Positions 25,032 to 34,377 of a stretch of 64,000 nucleotides of DNA are shown here, one piece after another (positions within the stretch are counted from its first letter, which is position 1; the number at the start of each line of letters is the position of its first letter). The notes below the pieces were generated by a model. That model ran no database searches. It was given only the letters and a program-made list of their open reading frames with translations, and was not told the origin of the DNA. The translations under genes and the position numbers were made by a program. This DNA is from Arsukibacterium perlucidum DSM 18276. Lineage in GTDB: Bacteria > Pseudomonadota > Gammaproteobacteria > Enterobacterales > Alteromonadaceae. The stretch covers positions 1 through 64,000 of the forward strand of contig NZ_KB907707.1 of NCBI RefSeq assembly GCF_000382165.1, written 5' to 3'.

Positions 25032-25631
25032 TCAGGCGAGCGGCTTTTTTATCAGCCAGGCTTTAACAGCCAGCAAACCGAACAACAGTGCGCCGCTAAT
25101 AACACCATACAAATGAGCGTCAATCGCTACCGTTGCACTGATTAACCGGCCTAATTCGGCATCAGGCCCCTGATATTGCTCATAGCCAATTTTTGCCAGA
25201 ATACCCAGCGTCAGCAAAATACCGCCGGTTTTCCCGGTTTTAATGTCCAGCAGTGCCCCGAAAAATAATAAGCTATGCAGGATCCCGGATAACCCCAGGT
25301 ACCGCTGGATATCAGGCTGTAACCAGTACAGCAGGCAGCTGATTAACAGTGCACTAAACAGCAATTGCCAGCATAGCGCCAGTTGCCGCTGGTAGCCGGC
25401 ATGCAGCAACATAATAACCAGCAAACCGCCCGCATTTAACAATAAATGGTAAAAGTTTGAATGTAGCAAATGGCCACTGATTAATCGCCAGAGTTCAGCA
25501 TTTGCCAGGTCAGCCCTTTGATAAGCAAACAACTGCTGCACTGACTCTGGTAACACAAACATCAACATCGCCAGCAGCAGTACTATGCAAAATGGCGCAT
25601 AACCACGTTTAAAATCAAATAAAGTCTGCAT
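25032..25631 (-). CDS. rrtA: Rhombosortase (rhomboid-family intramembrane serine protease)
   Basis: The product has 199 residues and about six membrane helices. LWRLISGHLLHSNFYHLLLN matches the rhomboid H-x3-N helix, GLSGILH holds the catalytic Ser115, and AIDAHLYG carries the catalytic His173. The GLSGxLH form and small size are typical of rhombosortase, which processes proteins ending in the GlyGly-CTERM sorting signal. No protein with such a C-terminus was seen in this window. It is convergent with the peptidase C26 gene, 12 bp apart. Confidence 0.85.
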   Translation of the reverse strand: MQTLFDFKRGYAPFCIVLLLAMLMFVLPESVQQLFAYQRADLANAELWRLISGHLLHSNFYHLLLNAGGLLVIMLLHAGYQRQLALCWQLLFSALLISCLLYWLQPDIQRYLGLSGILHSLLFFGALLDIKTGKTGGILLTLGILAKIGYEQYQGPDAELGRLISATVAIDAHLYGVISGALLFGLLAVKAWLIKKPLA

Positions 25632-25831
25632 AACTGCCCGGCTAAGATCTCTTCTATAAGTTCCCTTCAGAGCGCTTATAAAAAATATGGCTAAAAGTAG
25701 TGCTATCCCAAACTAATTTGTTGTTGATATCAAGTGGTATTTCGCTTCGTGACGGCATAAGCCGCCGAACATGCTTGATCTGCTGCACGCTTCTGGTTAG
25801 GGTGTAAAGCTGCAGCAGGAGAGAGCACGAA

Positions 25832-27583
25832 ATGAAGCTATTATATCTGTTAATAATTAATTTTGGTTTGTTGCTCAGTAGTCACTCTGCTGATGCTAAC
25901 ACGCTGCCACAGCAGGAAACCCGGGAGCCTGAAGCGGCCACCGGCCTGACCGAGCAGCAACTGGTTCGCAGCAAAAAATCGATGGTTGCTGCGGCGCACC
26001 CTATAGCGGTAGCGGCTGGCCAGCGTATTCTGGCAAAAGGTGGCAGCGCAATTGATGCCGCTATTACAACTCAACTTATGCTGGGCCTGGTTGAACCACA
26101 AAGTTCAGGCATTGGTGGTGGCGCTTTTATTTTACACTGGCATAAAACCAGCCAGCGCCTGACCAGTTTTGATGGCCGCGAACAAGCACCAGCAATGGCA
26201 GATGGTAAACTTTTTAGCGAAAACGGTAAAACACTGGACTGGCGGTCTGCATATGTTGGTGGCAAATCTGTTGGGGTACCTGGAGTGCTAAAAGCCCTGG
26301 CAATGGCCCATCAACAATATGGCCGCCTGCCGTGGCCGGTTTTGTTTGAAGATGCTATTACTGCCGCTGAACAAGGCTTTGAAGTAACACCGCGGATGGC
26401 TAAACATCTGGCCATGGGCTGGAATGAGGGGGTGAAAACCCTGGCGCCGGCAAAAGATTATTTTTATCCCGATGGCCAGGCATTGCCGGCAGGTAAGACA
26501 ATCACTAATCCGGATTACGGTAAATTACTCAGAGCGATCGCTAAAGAAGGCGTTGCCGCCTTTTATCAGGGTGAAAATGCCGAAGCATTGGTAAAAACTG
26601 TGCGCAGCGCTGCAACTAACCCTGGGGTAATATCGCTTGAAGACCTGCGCAATTATCAGGCGGTAGAGCGGGAGGTTTTGTGCCAGGCATATCGGCAGTA
26701 TCAGGTATGTGGTATGGCGCCACCAAGCTCTGGCGGTATTGCGGTGTTACAAATATTAGGTATTTTGTCGGCATTTGACGTGGCCAAACTGCAGCCTGAT
26801 TCTGCACAGGCCGTACATTTAATCAGCCAGGCTGCCCGGCTGGCATTTGCCGACAGGGAGCGGTTTGCGGCCGATACAGATTTTAGCCCGGTACCGGTTG
26901 CTGGCCTGCTGGACCCGGCCTACTTAGCAAGCCGGGCCAAGCTGATTAATCCCGTCCGTAACTTGGCAGTAGTTGCCGCCGGGCAGCCGGACGGCGCTGA
27001 ACCGCTGGCAGACGCGAGGGCAGTGGAGTTTGAAAATACCAGTCATTTTTCAGTAGTCGACCAGTACGGCAATGCTGTCAGCATGACGACCAGTATCGAA
27101 AATGTGTTTGGTTCTGGCCTGATGGTTAATGGTTATTTGCTAAATAACCAGTTGACCGATTTTAGTTTGCGGGCTGAAGTTGACGGTAAACTGGTCGCAA
27201 ACCGGGTTGAAGGTGGCAAGCGGCCACGTAGCTCGATGGCACCAATGATGGTGTTTGACCAGGATAACAACCTGAAGCTACTGACTGGCTCACCCGGGGG
27301 CAGCCGGATTATTAATTACGTGGCGCAAAACCTGGTGGCAGTGCTTGACTGGCAGTTAAACCTGGAACAGGCGATAAATCTGCCGCGCTTTACCCATCGC
27401 AATGATTATCTGGCGTTAGAGGCTGGCACAGCATTGGCTGAATTGGCACCGGTGCTGGAAGCTATGGGCTATCAGGTGCGGGTGCAGGATCTTAATTCTG
27501 GCATTCATGCCATTGAACTTAATGCTGCCGGTCTGGAAGGTGTTGCAGATCCCCGGCGGGAAGGCACTGCTGCCGGCCATTAA
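25832..27583 (+). CDS. ggt: Gamma-glutamyltransferase
   Basis: The product has 583 residues. A signal peptide (~1-22) sends it to the periplasm, where it hydrolyses or transfers the gamma-glutamyl group of glutathione. The proenzyme self-cleaves ahead of Thr403 in ENTSHFSVVDQYGNAVSMTTSIE, giving large and small subunits. Other signatures are GGSAIDAAI, PQSSGIGGGAF, the substrate-binding RSSMAPMMV and GSPGGSRI. Length matches E. coli Ggt (580). A ribosome-binding site (GGAGAG) precedes the ATG. An enoyl-CoA hydratase gene follows at 37 bp. Confidence 0.95.
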   Translation: MKLLYLLIINFGLLLSSHSADANTLPQQETREPEAATGLTEQQLVRSKKSMVAAAHPIAVAAGQRILAKGGSAIDAAITTQLMLGLVEPQSSGIGGGAFILHWHKTSQRLTSFDGREQAPAMADGKLFSENGKTLDWRSAYVGGKSVGVPGVLKALAMAHQQYGRLPWPVLFEDAITAAEQGFEVTPRMAKHLAMGWNEGVKTLAPAKDYFYPDGQALPAGKTITNPDYGKLLRAIAKEGVAAFYQGENAEALVKTVRSAATNPGVISLEDLRNYQAVEREVLCQAYRQYQVCGMAPPSSGGIAVLQILGILSAFDVAKLQPDSAQAVHLISQAARLAFADRERFAADTDFSPVPVAGLLDPAYLASRAKLINPVRNLAVVAAGQPDGAEPLADARAVEFENTSHFSVVDQYGNAVSMTTSIENVFGSGLMVNGYLLNNQLTDFSLRAEVDGKLVANRVEGGKRPRSSMAPMMVFDQDNNLKLLTGSPGGSRIINYVAQNLVAVLDWQLNLEQAINLPRFTHRNDYLALEAGTALAELAPVLEAMGYQVRVQDLNSGIHAIELNAAGLEGVADPRREGTAAGH

Positions 27584-27620
27584 ATTTATAACAGAACCGG
27601 TATTAGTATGGGACGCCAAC

Positions 27621-28364
27621 ATGACTGTTAACATTAGCCAGAATCCAGAGGGAGTATTGACCCTTACCCTGCATCGGCCAGATAAAAAAAACGCGCTAAG
27701 TCTGGCCATGTATAGTCAGCTGACTGAGGCACTGCAGCAAGCCGGGCGTGATCCTGCGGTAAAAGTGGTGGTATTGCAGGGCTCAGCCAGCTGTTTTTCC
27801 AGCGGTAATGATCTGCAGGACTTTCTAACCGCAGGCGAGCTGAATGCTCATCATCCGACAGTTGCTTTTCTATATCAGCTTAATGCCTTTACCAAACCAA
27901 TAGTAGCGGCAGTGGCTGGGCTGGCAATTGGGATCGGTACTACGGCTTTATTACACTGCGATCTAGTTTACGCCGCACCAGGCTGTCGTTTTCAAATGCC
28001 GTTCAGTCAGTTGGGCTTATGCCCCGAGGCAGCATCCAGTTTACTCTTGCCGCAGTTGGTGGGTTATCAACGTGCTGCCCAGTATTTGCTGTTGGGTGAG
28101 GCTTTTGATACCGATCAGGCTGTGGCCATGGGGTTAGTTAATCAGCAGGTAGCCAGCACAGTATTAATGGCTTTTGCTGCAGATAAAGCATTAGCCCTGG
28201 CAAAATTGCCGGCAGCAGCAGTACAACAAAGTAAGGCGTTAATCCGGGGCAAAATAAAACGCGAAGCCGACAAAGTCATTGCGACTGAACTTGAGGTTTT
28301 TGGCGAACTGCTAAAAAGTGACGCTTGTCAGCAGCAACTCCAGGGCTTCTTTGCAAAAAAATAA
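27621..28364 (+). CDS. Enoyl-CoA hydratase/isomerase-family protein
   Basis: The product has 247 residues. Crotonase fold: LHRPDKKNALSLAMYSQL, the oxyanion-hole segment CFSSGNDLQDFL, PIVAAVAGLAIGIGTTALLHCDLVYA, and GLCPEAASSLLLPQLVG. The catalytic Glu pair of true hydratases is not fully clear: the second helix has CPEAASS, in which one Glu is present, as in isomerases and PaaG-like enzymes. It acts on enoyl-CoA, most likely in fatty-acid breakdown. The start is ATG 27621; ribosome-binding site weak. Confidence 0.85.
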   Translation: MTVNISQNPEGVLTLTLHRPDKKNALSLAMYSQLTEALQQAGRDPAVKVVVLQGSASCFSSGNDLQDFLTAGELNAHHPTVAFLYQLNAFTKPIVAAVAGLAIGIGTTALLHCDLVYAAPGCRFQMPFSQLGLCPEAASSLLLPQLVGYQRAAQYLLLGEAFDTDQAVAMGLVNQQVASTVLMAFAADKALALAKLPAAAVQQSKALIRGKIKREADKVIATELEVFGELLKSDACQQQLQGFFAKK

Positions 28365-28398
28365 GCTTAGGATATTCCAATCAACCGCCATTAAACCG

Positions 28399-28845
28399 TT
28401 AGTAAGTGGCGGTGCTACTAAAGGGATCGGTTTTTACTTCAGTGACCAGCCATTTGCCACTTTTCTTAACCATACTTACGGTGCGTAAGTTATCAACCTT
28501 CTTGCCATCATGCTCGCCACTAAACACCAGGGTAACGTCCGCATCGTCATCGTATTGCTGGCGCAGGTTTTGGCCACTTCGGTTTACTTCGATAGTGACA
28601 GTATCATAGGACATATTCATTAAGGTTCTGGCAACCTGACGCGGCGTAACATAAGAATCGAGTAGTGCAGCAAACTCTTCAGTGCTGAGGCTTTTAGCTC
28701 TTTCCAGATCTTTTTCATTATATAAAGCGTGAAAAAACTCGGTGGCAATATGCTCAGGGGTACCCCAGTGTGCATTGCTTTTCGGTTTTTCACTGCATGC
28801 GCCAAGCAGCAACACACTAATTATTAACGATCCTATTAGTTTCAT
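28399..28845 (-). CDS. Lipoprotein with DUF4878-like NTF2 fold
   Basis: The product has 148 residues. The signal ends in the lipobox LLGAC (Cys17). The mature part (PEHIATEFFHALYNEKDLERAKSLSTEEF ... VTLVFSGEHDGKKVDNLRTVSMVKKSGKWLV) has the helix-plus-sheet layout of DUF4878/NTF2-like lipoproteins. Function unknown; probably a periplasmic-facing lipoprotein. It sits alone between enoyl-CoA hydratase and cysK. Confidence 0.72.
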   Translation of the reverse strand: MKLIGSLIISVLLLGACSEKPKSNAHWGTPEHIATEFFHALYNEKDLERAKSLSTEEFAALLDSYVTPRQVARTLMNMSYDTVTIEVNRSGQNLRQQYDDDADVTLVFSGEHDGKKVDNLRTVSMVKKSGKWLVTEVKTDPFSSTATY

Positions 28846-28912
28846 CAGCAGCCACCTTTAGTAAGCAGTTAAGCAAGCAGTTTGGAAGTTTTTTCAGCAT
28901 CTGTAAAGGAAA

Positions 28913-28934
28913 AAGGCCGCAGATGCGGCCTTAA
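28913..28934 (-). terminator. Rho-independent terminator of cysK
   Basis: An 8-bp perfect stem (AAGGCCGC 28913-28920 with 28925-28932) has a 4-base loop. Reading along the minus strand it ends in a T-rich tract (the A-run before 28913). It lies 18 bp beyond the cysK stop. Confidence 0.85.
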
Positions 28935-28951
28935 AAACTGCAGAATTATGC

Positions 28952-29926
28952 TTAGGGCTGCAGTTCCTGCTCAGTAAAAATGTTAGCAAACAACGGGCTG
29001 GATAAGTAACGCTCTGCCGCACTGGCCAGAATGACGACAATATTTTTACCAGCGTTTTCCGGCTTGGCAGCCTGACGTTGCGCGGCGACCAGCGCTGCAC
29101 CTGACGAAATACCTGCCAGAATGCCTTCCTCGCGCATTAGGCGATGGGCGGCGGCTATGGCATCATCACTGCTGACGGTTTCGACTTCATCTATCAGGTC
29201 TAAATCCAGGTTGCCAGGAATAAAACCGGCACCAATACCCTGAATTTTATGCGGGCCTGGTTTTAATTCCTCGCCAGCTTTGGCCTGACTAATTACCGGT
29301 GACTCTACTGGTTCCACTGCGACACTGTGCAGTGGCAGCTTTTTAACCTGTTTTAAATAACGGCTTACCCCGGTAATGGTACCGCCGGTGCCAACACCGG
29401 CGATAAAAATATCTACTTTACCGTCTAAATCGTTATAAATTTCCGGCCCTGTGGTATCAACGTGAATTTGTGGGTTGGCCGGGTTTTCAAATTGTTGTAG
29501 TAAAACGTAGCGGTTTGGATCAGACGCCAGGATTTCATGGGCTTTTTCAATAGCGCCTTTCATACCTTTCGGGCCTTCGGTCAGCACTAAGTTAGCGCCC
29601 AGGGCTTTTAATAATTTGCGGCGCTCCAGGCTCATGGTTGCCGGCATAGTCAGGGTTAGCTTGTAACCGCGGCTGGCCGCAACGAACGCCAGGGCAATGC
29701 CGGTGTTGCCTGAGGTAGGTTCGATAATCTCTTTCTCTGCCGTCAGCACGCCGCGTTTCTCGGCATCCCAGATTAATGCAGCGCCTAAGCGACATTTAAC
29801 ACTGAAACTTGGGTTGCGTGACTCAATTTTAGCGTACACATTGGCACCGCCAGGTACAGTCCGGTTTAATTTGACCAGAGGGGTGCGGCCGATAGACAAT
29901 GAGTGGTCTGCAAATACGTTTGCCAT
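28952..29926 (-). CDS. cysK: Cysteine synthase A (O-acetylserine sulfhydrylase)
   Basis: The product has 324 residues. It makes L-cysteine from O-acetylserine and sulfide with [26 protein letters not shown] with the PLP Lys, [13 protein letters not shown], the [14 protein letters not shown] phosphate cup, and [11 protein letters not shown] are the CysK signatures; the SVKCR form points to CysK over CysM. The start at 29926 (ATG with GGAGC seven bases ahead) is preferred to an in-frame start 12 bases upstream. Length equals the usual CysK. A clear terminator follows. Confidence 0.95.
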   Translation of the reverse strand: MANVFADHSLSIGRTPLVKLNRTVPGGANVYAKIESRNPSFSVKCRLGAALIWDAEKRGVLTAEKEIIEPTSGNTGIALAFVAASRGYKLTLTMPATMSLERRKLLKALGANLVLTEGPKGMKGAIEKAHEILASDPNRYVLLQQFENPANPQIHVDTTGPEIYNDLDGKVDIFIAGVGTGGTITGVSRYLKQVKKLPLHSVAVEPVESPVISQAKAGEELKPGPHKIQGIGAGFIPGNLDLDLIDEVETVSSDDAIAAAHRLMREEGILAGISSGAALVAAQRQAAKPENAGKNIVVILASAAERYLSSPLFANIFTEQELQP

Positions 29927-30063
29927 AAAAAGCTCCAATTACAAAGAATTTGGTTATAAGAATACGCCAGCAGCATAAAAGGTGAAGTAGCGTTTGGCTA
30001 TAACTTATATCATTTCAATTAATCATAAACTGTAGCCTGAACCAAAGACCGAAGAGGATTAAG

Positions 30064-30909
30064 ATGGCCTTTGCAAGTACCGACAATTATATTGTATCAA
30101 CTGAACTGGCGCTGGCGGTTAATGCCGCTGTGATCCTGGAGAAGCCGTTACTGATTAAAGGCGAGCCTGGCACTGGTAAAACCCGTCTGGCAGAAGAGTT
30201 AGCGCAAAGTTTAGATACACAACTCATTCAGTGGCATGTCAAATCTACCACTAAAGCCCAGCATGGCCTGTATGAATACGATGCCGTGTCGCGGCTGCGT
30301 GACAGCCAGTTGGGCAGCGACAAGGTGCAGGATATCAGCAACTATATCCGGCCCGGTAAATTATGGCAGGCTTTTACTGCCGCTAAACGTCCGGTGCTGC
30401 TGATTGACGAAATAGATAAGGCCGATATTGAGTTCCCGAACGATTTGCTGCACGAATTGGATCAGATGGCGTTTTATGTACATGAAACCGGCGAGCAAAT
30501 TCGCGCTATTGACCGGCCGATTGTGATTATTACCTCGAACAATGAAAAAGAGCTGCCTGATGCCTTTTTACGGCGCTGCTTTTTTCATTATATTCGTTTT
30601 CCGGATGCCGATACCCTGCGCGCCATTGTGGCGGTGCATTACCCCAATATTCAGCAGCAGCTATTAAGCACCGCACTGGAGATCTTCTTTGAGCTGCGTG
30701 AGTTGCCGGGTTTAAAGAAAAAGCCATCAACTTCAGAGTTGCTAGACTGGCTCAAGTTATTGCTGGCCGAAGATATTCCGGCCGAGGTGTTAACCAATAA
30801 GCAGCAAAAAGGTGGCCTGATGCCGATGTTTGGTGCCTTGCTTAAAAACGAGCAGGACGTAGCACTGGTAGAAAAACTGGCATTTTTGGCCAAGCGGCAA
30901 GGGCGCTGA
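30064..30909 (+). CDS. MoxR-family AAA+ ATPase
   Basis: The product has 281 residues. Walker A is GEPGTGKT (33-40), Walker B LLIDEIDKAD, sensor-1 VIITSNNEKELPDAFLRRCFFHY with arginine finger, and there is a C-terminal lid helix bundle. MoxR proteins work with von Willebrand-A (VWA) domain partners as chaperones or metal-insertion factors, and such a partner is the next gene (31145). In the CoxD/CoxE-type arrangement the pair helps mature metalloenzymes, but no obvious client is nearby. The ATG has GAGG at suitable distance. Confidence 0.9.
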   Translation: MAFASTDNYIVSTELALAVNAAVILEKPLLIKGEPGTGKTRLAEELAQSLDTQLIQWHVKSTTKAQHGLYEYDAVSRLRDSQLGSDKVQDISNYIRPGKLWQAFTAAKRPVLLIDEIDKADIEFPNDLLHELDQMAFYVHETGEQIRAIDRPIVIITSNNEKELPDAFLRRCFFHYIRFPDADTLRAIVAVHYPNIQQQLLSTALEIFFELRELPGLKKKPSTSELLDWLKLLLAEDIPAEVLTNKQQKGGLMPMFGALLKNEQDVALVEKLAFLAKRQGR

Positions 30910-30961
30910 GAAGTATGTTTTTTTCAGTAGTAACGACTCTGCGATTGAAGTTAGCGAAGGG

Positions 30962-31106
30962 CCAGAACCTTGTTTCGGTCTGGTTTGCATTCAAGGCTAA
31001 GTGCAAAAGAGTTGACCGCAACACTTGCTCTGGCTCGTCGCAGCAACTCGCTACGGCTGGCGCCTGCGCTCAGACACTCTGCGCCGACCAGAACAAGGTT
31101 CTGGTC
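30962..31106. repeat. Intergenic inverted-repeat element between moxR-like and VWA genes
   Basis: A 13-bp perfect inverted repeat, CCAGAACCTTGTT (30962-30974) and its complement (31092-31104), encloses about 115 bp. The right arm is itself a hairpin: a 9-bp stem (31086-31094 with 31098-31106) around AAG. A further GAGTTG/CAACTC pair lies inside. It has no coding frame and looks like a dispersed palindromic or MITE-like element. Confidence 0.55.
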
Positions 31107-31144
31107 TACTCTTAGGATGCTTTAGTGAGTAACACGAAAGAATT

Positions 31145-32314
31145 ATGCTAATTGATTTCTTTTTCACCCTGCGCAAATACGGCTTAAAAACCAGTATTAC
31201 CGAACTGCTGGATTTAATAAATGCCTTAAAGCAGCAAGTGATTTTCGCCGATACTGAAGCCTTTTATCAGCTGGCCAGATTATGCCTGGTAAAAGATGAA
31301 ACCCAGTATGATAAATTCGACCGCGCCTTTGCTGACTATTTCGAGGGCGTGGCCGAGGTGGATATCGCCGCCAGTATTCCGCCCGAGTGGTTAGTGCCAG
31401 AAGTACTGCGTAAGTTAAGCGATGAAGATAAGGCCAAGCTGCAGGCGCTCGGCGGCCTGGATAAATTGCTGCAAACCCTGCGTGAGCGCCTAAAAGAGCA
31501 GCAAAAAAAGCACGCTGGCGGTAATAAATGGATAGGCACCGGCGGCACCTCGCCGTTTGGCGCTTATGGTTTTAACCCCGAAGGCGTGCGGATTGGCCAG
31601 CAGGGCAGTGGTGCCAGGCGTGCGGTAAAAGTATGGGATAAGCGCGAGTTTAAAGACTTAGATACCGACGTTGATCTAAATAACCGCAGTATTAAACTGG
31701 CACTTAAACAGCTGCGTAAATTTGCCCGTAGCGGTGCGGAAACTGAGCTGGATTTACACGGCACCATTCAGGCGACCTCAGAACAGGCCGGCTGGTTGGA
31801 TTTACGCTTTATCCGTGAACGGCACAATGCCATTAAGTTGCTGGTGTTTTTTGATGTCGGTGGCTCAATGGATGACCATGTCGAGCAGTGCCAGAAACTG
31901 TTCGCGGCGGTTAAAACCGAGTTTAAACATCTGCAGTTTTTCTACTTTCATAACTGCGTGTATGAAGGGGTGTGGCGTGACAATAAAAGGCGCTATACCG
32001 AGCAGGTTAAAGTAGACGATATTATTCATACCTACGGCAGCGACTATAAGCTGATATTTGTTGGCGATGCCACCATGGGCCCCTATGAAATTGAGTATCC
32101 GGGTGGCAGTGTCGAGCATTTTAATGAGCTACCGGGTAAGCTGTGGTTAGAGCGTTTACTGGCCCAGTACCCGAAAGCGGTTTGGCTGAACCCCCAGCCA
32201 GAGCAGTGGTGGAGCCACTATTATTCTATTGAAATGATTAACAAGATAATGGCCAGCCGAATGCAGCCGTTAACTTTAGACGGGCTGGCCAGGGCAATAA
32301 AAATACTGTTGTGA
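31145..32314 (+). CDS. VWA-domain (CoxE-like) protein partnered with MoxR
   Basis: The product has 389 residues and is cytoplasmic. The N-terminal ~150 residues are helical (YGLKTSITELLDLINALKQQ), as in CoxE-like proteins. A basic Gly-rich linker follows (~120-180). The VWA domain starts at KLLVFFDVGGSMD (~238-250), where DVGGS stands for the metal-adhesion DxSxS motif with one Ser replaced by Gly, which is common in this subgroup. A later GDATMGPYEI segment holds the distal acidic part. It probably forms an ATPase complex with the MoxR protein 235 bp upstream; that gap is filled by the inverted-repeat element. Confidence 0.85.
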   Translation: MLIDFFFTLRKYGLKTSITELLDLINALKQQVIFADTEAFYQLARLCLVKDETQYDKFDRAFADYFEGVAEVDIAASIPPEWLVPEVLRKLSDEDKAKLQALGGLDKLLQTLRERLKEQQKKHAGGNKWIGTGGTSPFGAYGFNPEGVRIGQQGSGARRAVKVWDKREFKDLDTDVDLNNRSIKLALKQLRKFARSGAETELDLHGTIQATSEQAGWLDLRFIRERHNAIKLLVFFDVGGSMDDHVEQCQKLFAAVKTEFKHLQFFYFHNCVYEGVWRDNKRRYTEQVKVDDIIHTYGSDYKLIFVGDATMGPYEIEYPGGSVEHFNELPGKLWLERLLAQYPKAVWLNPQPEQWWSHYYSIEMINKIMASRMQPLTLDGLARAIKILL

Positions 32315-32362
32315 ACCGGATCTTATAAGTAGTCAGCAATTTAACTAATCAGGAAGTACAGA

Positions 32363-33418
32363 ATGACTATACACCCACCATTAAAGCAACGGTTGTGGAT
32401 TTGGTTGCTTTGGTTGGCAGGCTTTTACGCGGTATGGCTGTATTTAGTGGCCGGCCTTGGCTATTGGCCTACTGCTGTGGCGCATTGGCCAATGGCGGTA
32501 GCGATGGCCATTGGCAGCTATGCGGCGGGCTCTACGCCAATGGGGGGCGGCACTGTCGGCTTTCCGGTGTTGGTGCTGCTGTTTGAGCTGCCGGCCAGCC
32601 TGGGCCGGGATTTCAGTTTTGCCATTCAGTCTATCGGCATGACCAGTGCGGCGATTTTTATTCTGGCACGGCGCCAGCCGCTGGCCTGGGCCACGCTTAA
32701 AGGTGCGATGCTTGGAGCCTTATTCGGTACGCCGCTGGGTATTTTCCTGATTGCGCCTTATATTCCTGAGCTGTGGATTAAGCTGCTGTTTGTCGTGGTA
32801 TGGGCCAGCTTTGGCTTACTGCATTTTTTTCGCTTAAATGAAATTGCCGGCCACACCGGCATGACCGACTTTGACGAGCACTGGGACTTTAAGCTGGGGC
32901 TGTGGATTGGTGCGCTGGCTGGCGCTACAGTGGCGGCGGTGACCGGCGTAGGCATTGACATGGTGCTGTATACCGCGTTGGTGCTGCTATGCCGGGCCGA
33001 TCTGAAAATCGCTATACCAACCTCTGTAGTCATTATGGCTTTTACCTCGGTTTTGGGAGTAGTCGTTAAAACGGTTTCCGGCCAGGGTCTGGCCCCGGGG
33101 GTATTTGAGAACTGGCTGGCGGCGGCGCCGGTGGTAGCGATAGGTGCGCCGCTGGGGGTGTTTATTGTCGCTAAAATCGGCCGCAAACCGACGTTATTGG
33201 TAGTGGCGACACTTTGCGTTGGTCAGTTTATCTGGACGTTGTATTCAGAGCAGCAGCGACTGGGCATCAGTGGCATGCTTTGGGCCTTACTGGCGGTAGC
33301 CGCCTGCCTGGCAGGGTTTGAGCTGCTGCGCCGTTGGGGCGCTATTCTGGTGGGAGAGAAGACAGCCAAAGCCGAAGCAAAAGCTCAGGCAAAAGCACTG
33401 GCAGAGCAAGGGAGCTGA
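32363..33418 (+). CDS. TauE/SafE-family sulfite exporter-like membrane protein
   Basis: The product has 351 residues and about nine membrane helices. The GSYAAGSTPMGGGTVGFPVLVLL and GATVAAVTGVGIDMVLYTALVLL segments, the two halves of the pseudo-repeat with Gly-rich turns, are typical of COG0730 (TauE/SafE). Members export sulfite or sulfonates or carry C2 compounds; the substrate here is unknown. The C-terminal ~20 residues are an Ala/Lys/Glu-rich cytoplasmic tail (KAEAKAQAKALAEQ). AGGAAG precedes the ATG. It may be transcribed with the next carrier gene (47 bp gap). Confidence 0.82.
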   Translation: MTIHPPLKQRLWIWLLWLAGFYAVWLYLVAGLGYWPTAVAHWPMAVAMAIGSYAAGSTPMGGGTVGFPVLVLLFELPASLGRDFSFAIQSIGMTSAAIFILARRQPLAWATLKGAMLGALFGTPLGIFLIAPYIPELWIKLLFVVVWASFGLLHFFRLNEIAGHTGMTDFDEHWDFKLGLWIGALAGATVAAVTGVGIDMVLYTALVLLCRADLKIAIPTSVVIMAFTSVLGVVVKTVSGQGLAPGVFENWLAAAPVVAIGAPLGVFIVAKIGRKPTLLVVATLCVGQFIWTLYSEQQRLGISGMLWALLAVAACLAGFELLRRWGAILVGEKTAKAEAKAQAKALAEQGS

Positions 33419-33465
33419 CTGCCGGTATAACTTAACGTGGTATTTTTAGTAAAACAGGTACGGTG

Positions 33466-34326
33466 ATGTTTAATTCCTTAACCCAGATTGGTTTGCCGTT
33501 GGCGCTGATCCTGATTATGACTGGTGTGGGTATGAGCCTGCGTCTGGCCGATTTTAGCCGGGTGTTTGCGGCACCCAGGGGCTTTGTTATCGGTGCCCTG
33601 GCCCAGCTGTTGCTGCTGCCAATCGTGGCGATAGCGGTTATTGCTTTGTTTGAGCTCCAGGCAGAGTTGGCAATTGGCTTGTTTATTTTAGCACTGTGCC
33701 CGGGCGGTACCACGTCAAATTTATACAGCTATTTAAGTAAAGCTGATGTTGGCTTATCGGTATCGTTAACGGCAGTGGTAGGCTTAATTACACCCTTTAC
33801 TATTCCGTTACTGGCTTCGTGGGCTATCAGTTTTTATGGTGGCGCTGAATCCAGTCTGCAGTTGCCGGTAATCCAAACCTGGTTAACCCTGATGATTGTC
33901 AGTGTATTGCCAGTGCTGGCTGGCATGTTGCTGCGGGCCAAACTTCCGGCGTTTGCCAAAGCGGCAGAGCCGGTGATCAGTAACTTTTCGATTATCGTAC
34001 TTTTACTGCTTATTATTAGTATTTCTGTCGATTTAGGCGATGATTTATGGCGTTATATTGCCAAAGCGGGCCCGGCGGCAATAACGCTTAATCTGGTGAC
34101 CATGCTACTGGGTTATCTGCTGGGGAGGTGGCTGCTACAGCAGGAGCGCCAGGCGCGGACGATTTGCCTGGAGGTTGGCTTGCAAAATGGCACCCTGGCC
34201 TTGTTAATTACTACCGGTATTTTACAAAGTTCAGCGATGTCGATAGCGCCCAGTGTTTACAGCCTGCTGATGTTTGGCAGTGCCTCTTTGTTCACGCTAT
34301 GGGCTCGTCGCAACACTCCCGTCTGA
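33466..34326 (+). CDS. Bile acid:sodium symporter (BASS) family transporter
   Basis: The product has 286 residues and about nine to ten hydrophobic helices. The ALCPGGTTSNLYSYLSKADVGLSVSLTAV stretch contains the conserved crossover region of BASS/SBF proteins, with Gly-Gly and Ser-Asn residues. GLQNGTLALLITTGIL is the second crossover with the expected NG. It imports an organic anion, probably with Na+; bacterial members carry pantoate and other acids, so the bile-acid name is historical. ATG at 33466 is preferred to GTG at 33463. Confidence 0.88.
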   Translation: MFNSLTQIGLPLALILIMTGVGMSLRLADFSRVFAAPRGFVIGALAQLLLLPIVAIAVIALFELQAELAIGLFILALCPGGTTSNLYSYLSKADVGLSVSLTAVVGLITPFTIPLLASWAISFYGGAESSLQLPVIQTWLTLMIVSVLPVLAGMLLRAKLPAFAKAAEPVISNFSIIVLLLLIISISVDLGDDLWRYIAKAGPAAITLNLVTMLLGYLLGRWLLQQERQARTICLEVGLQNGTLALLITTGILQSSAMSIAPSVYSLLMFGSASLFTLWARRNTPV

Positions 34327-34377
34327 TTTGGCCCGACCAGTGAGCTTAATTGACTCATCGCTACTATGTTACTTTGG

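Noticed and set aside
29940-30063. Riboswitch upstream of cysK or the moxR gene
   Set aside because: No conserved secondary-structure motif could be recognised in this short gap.
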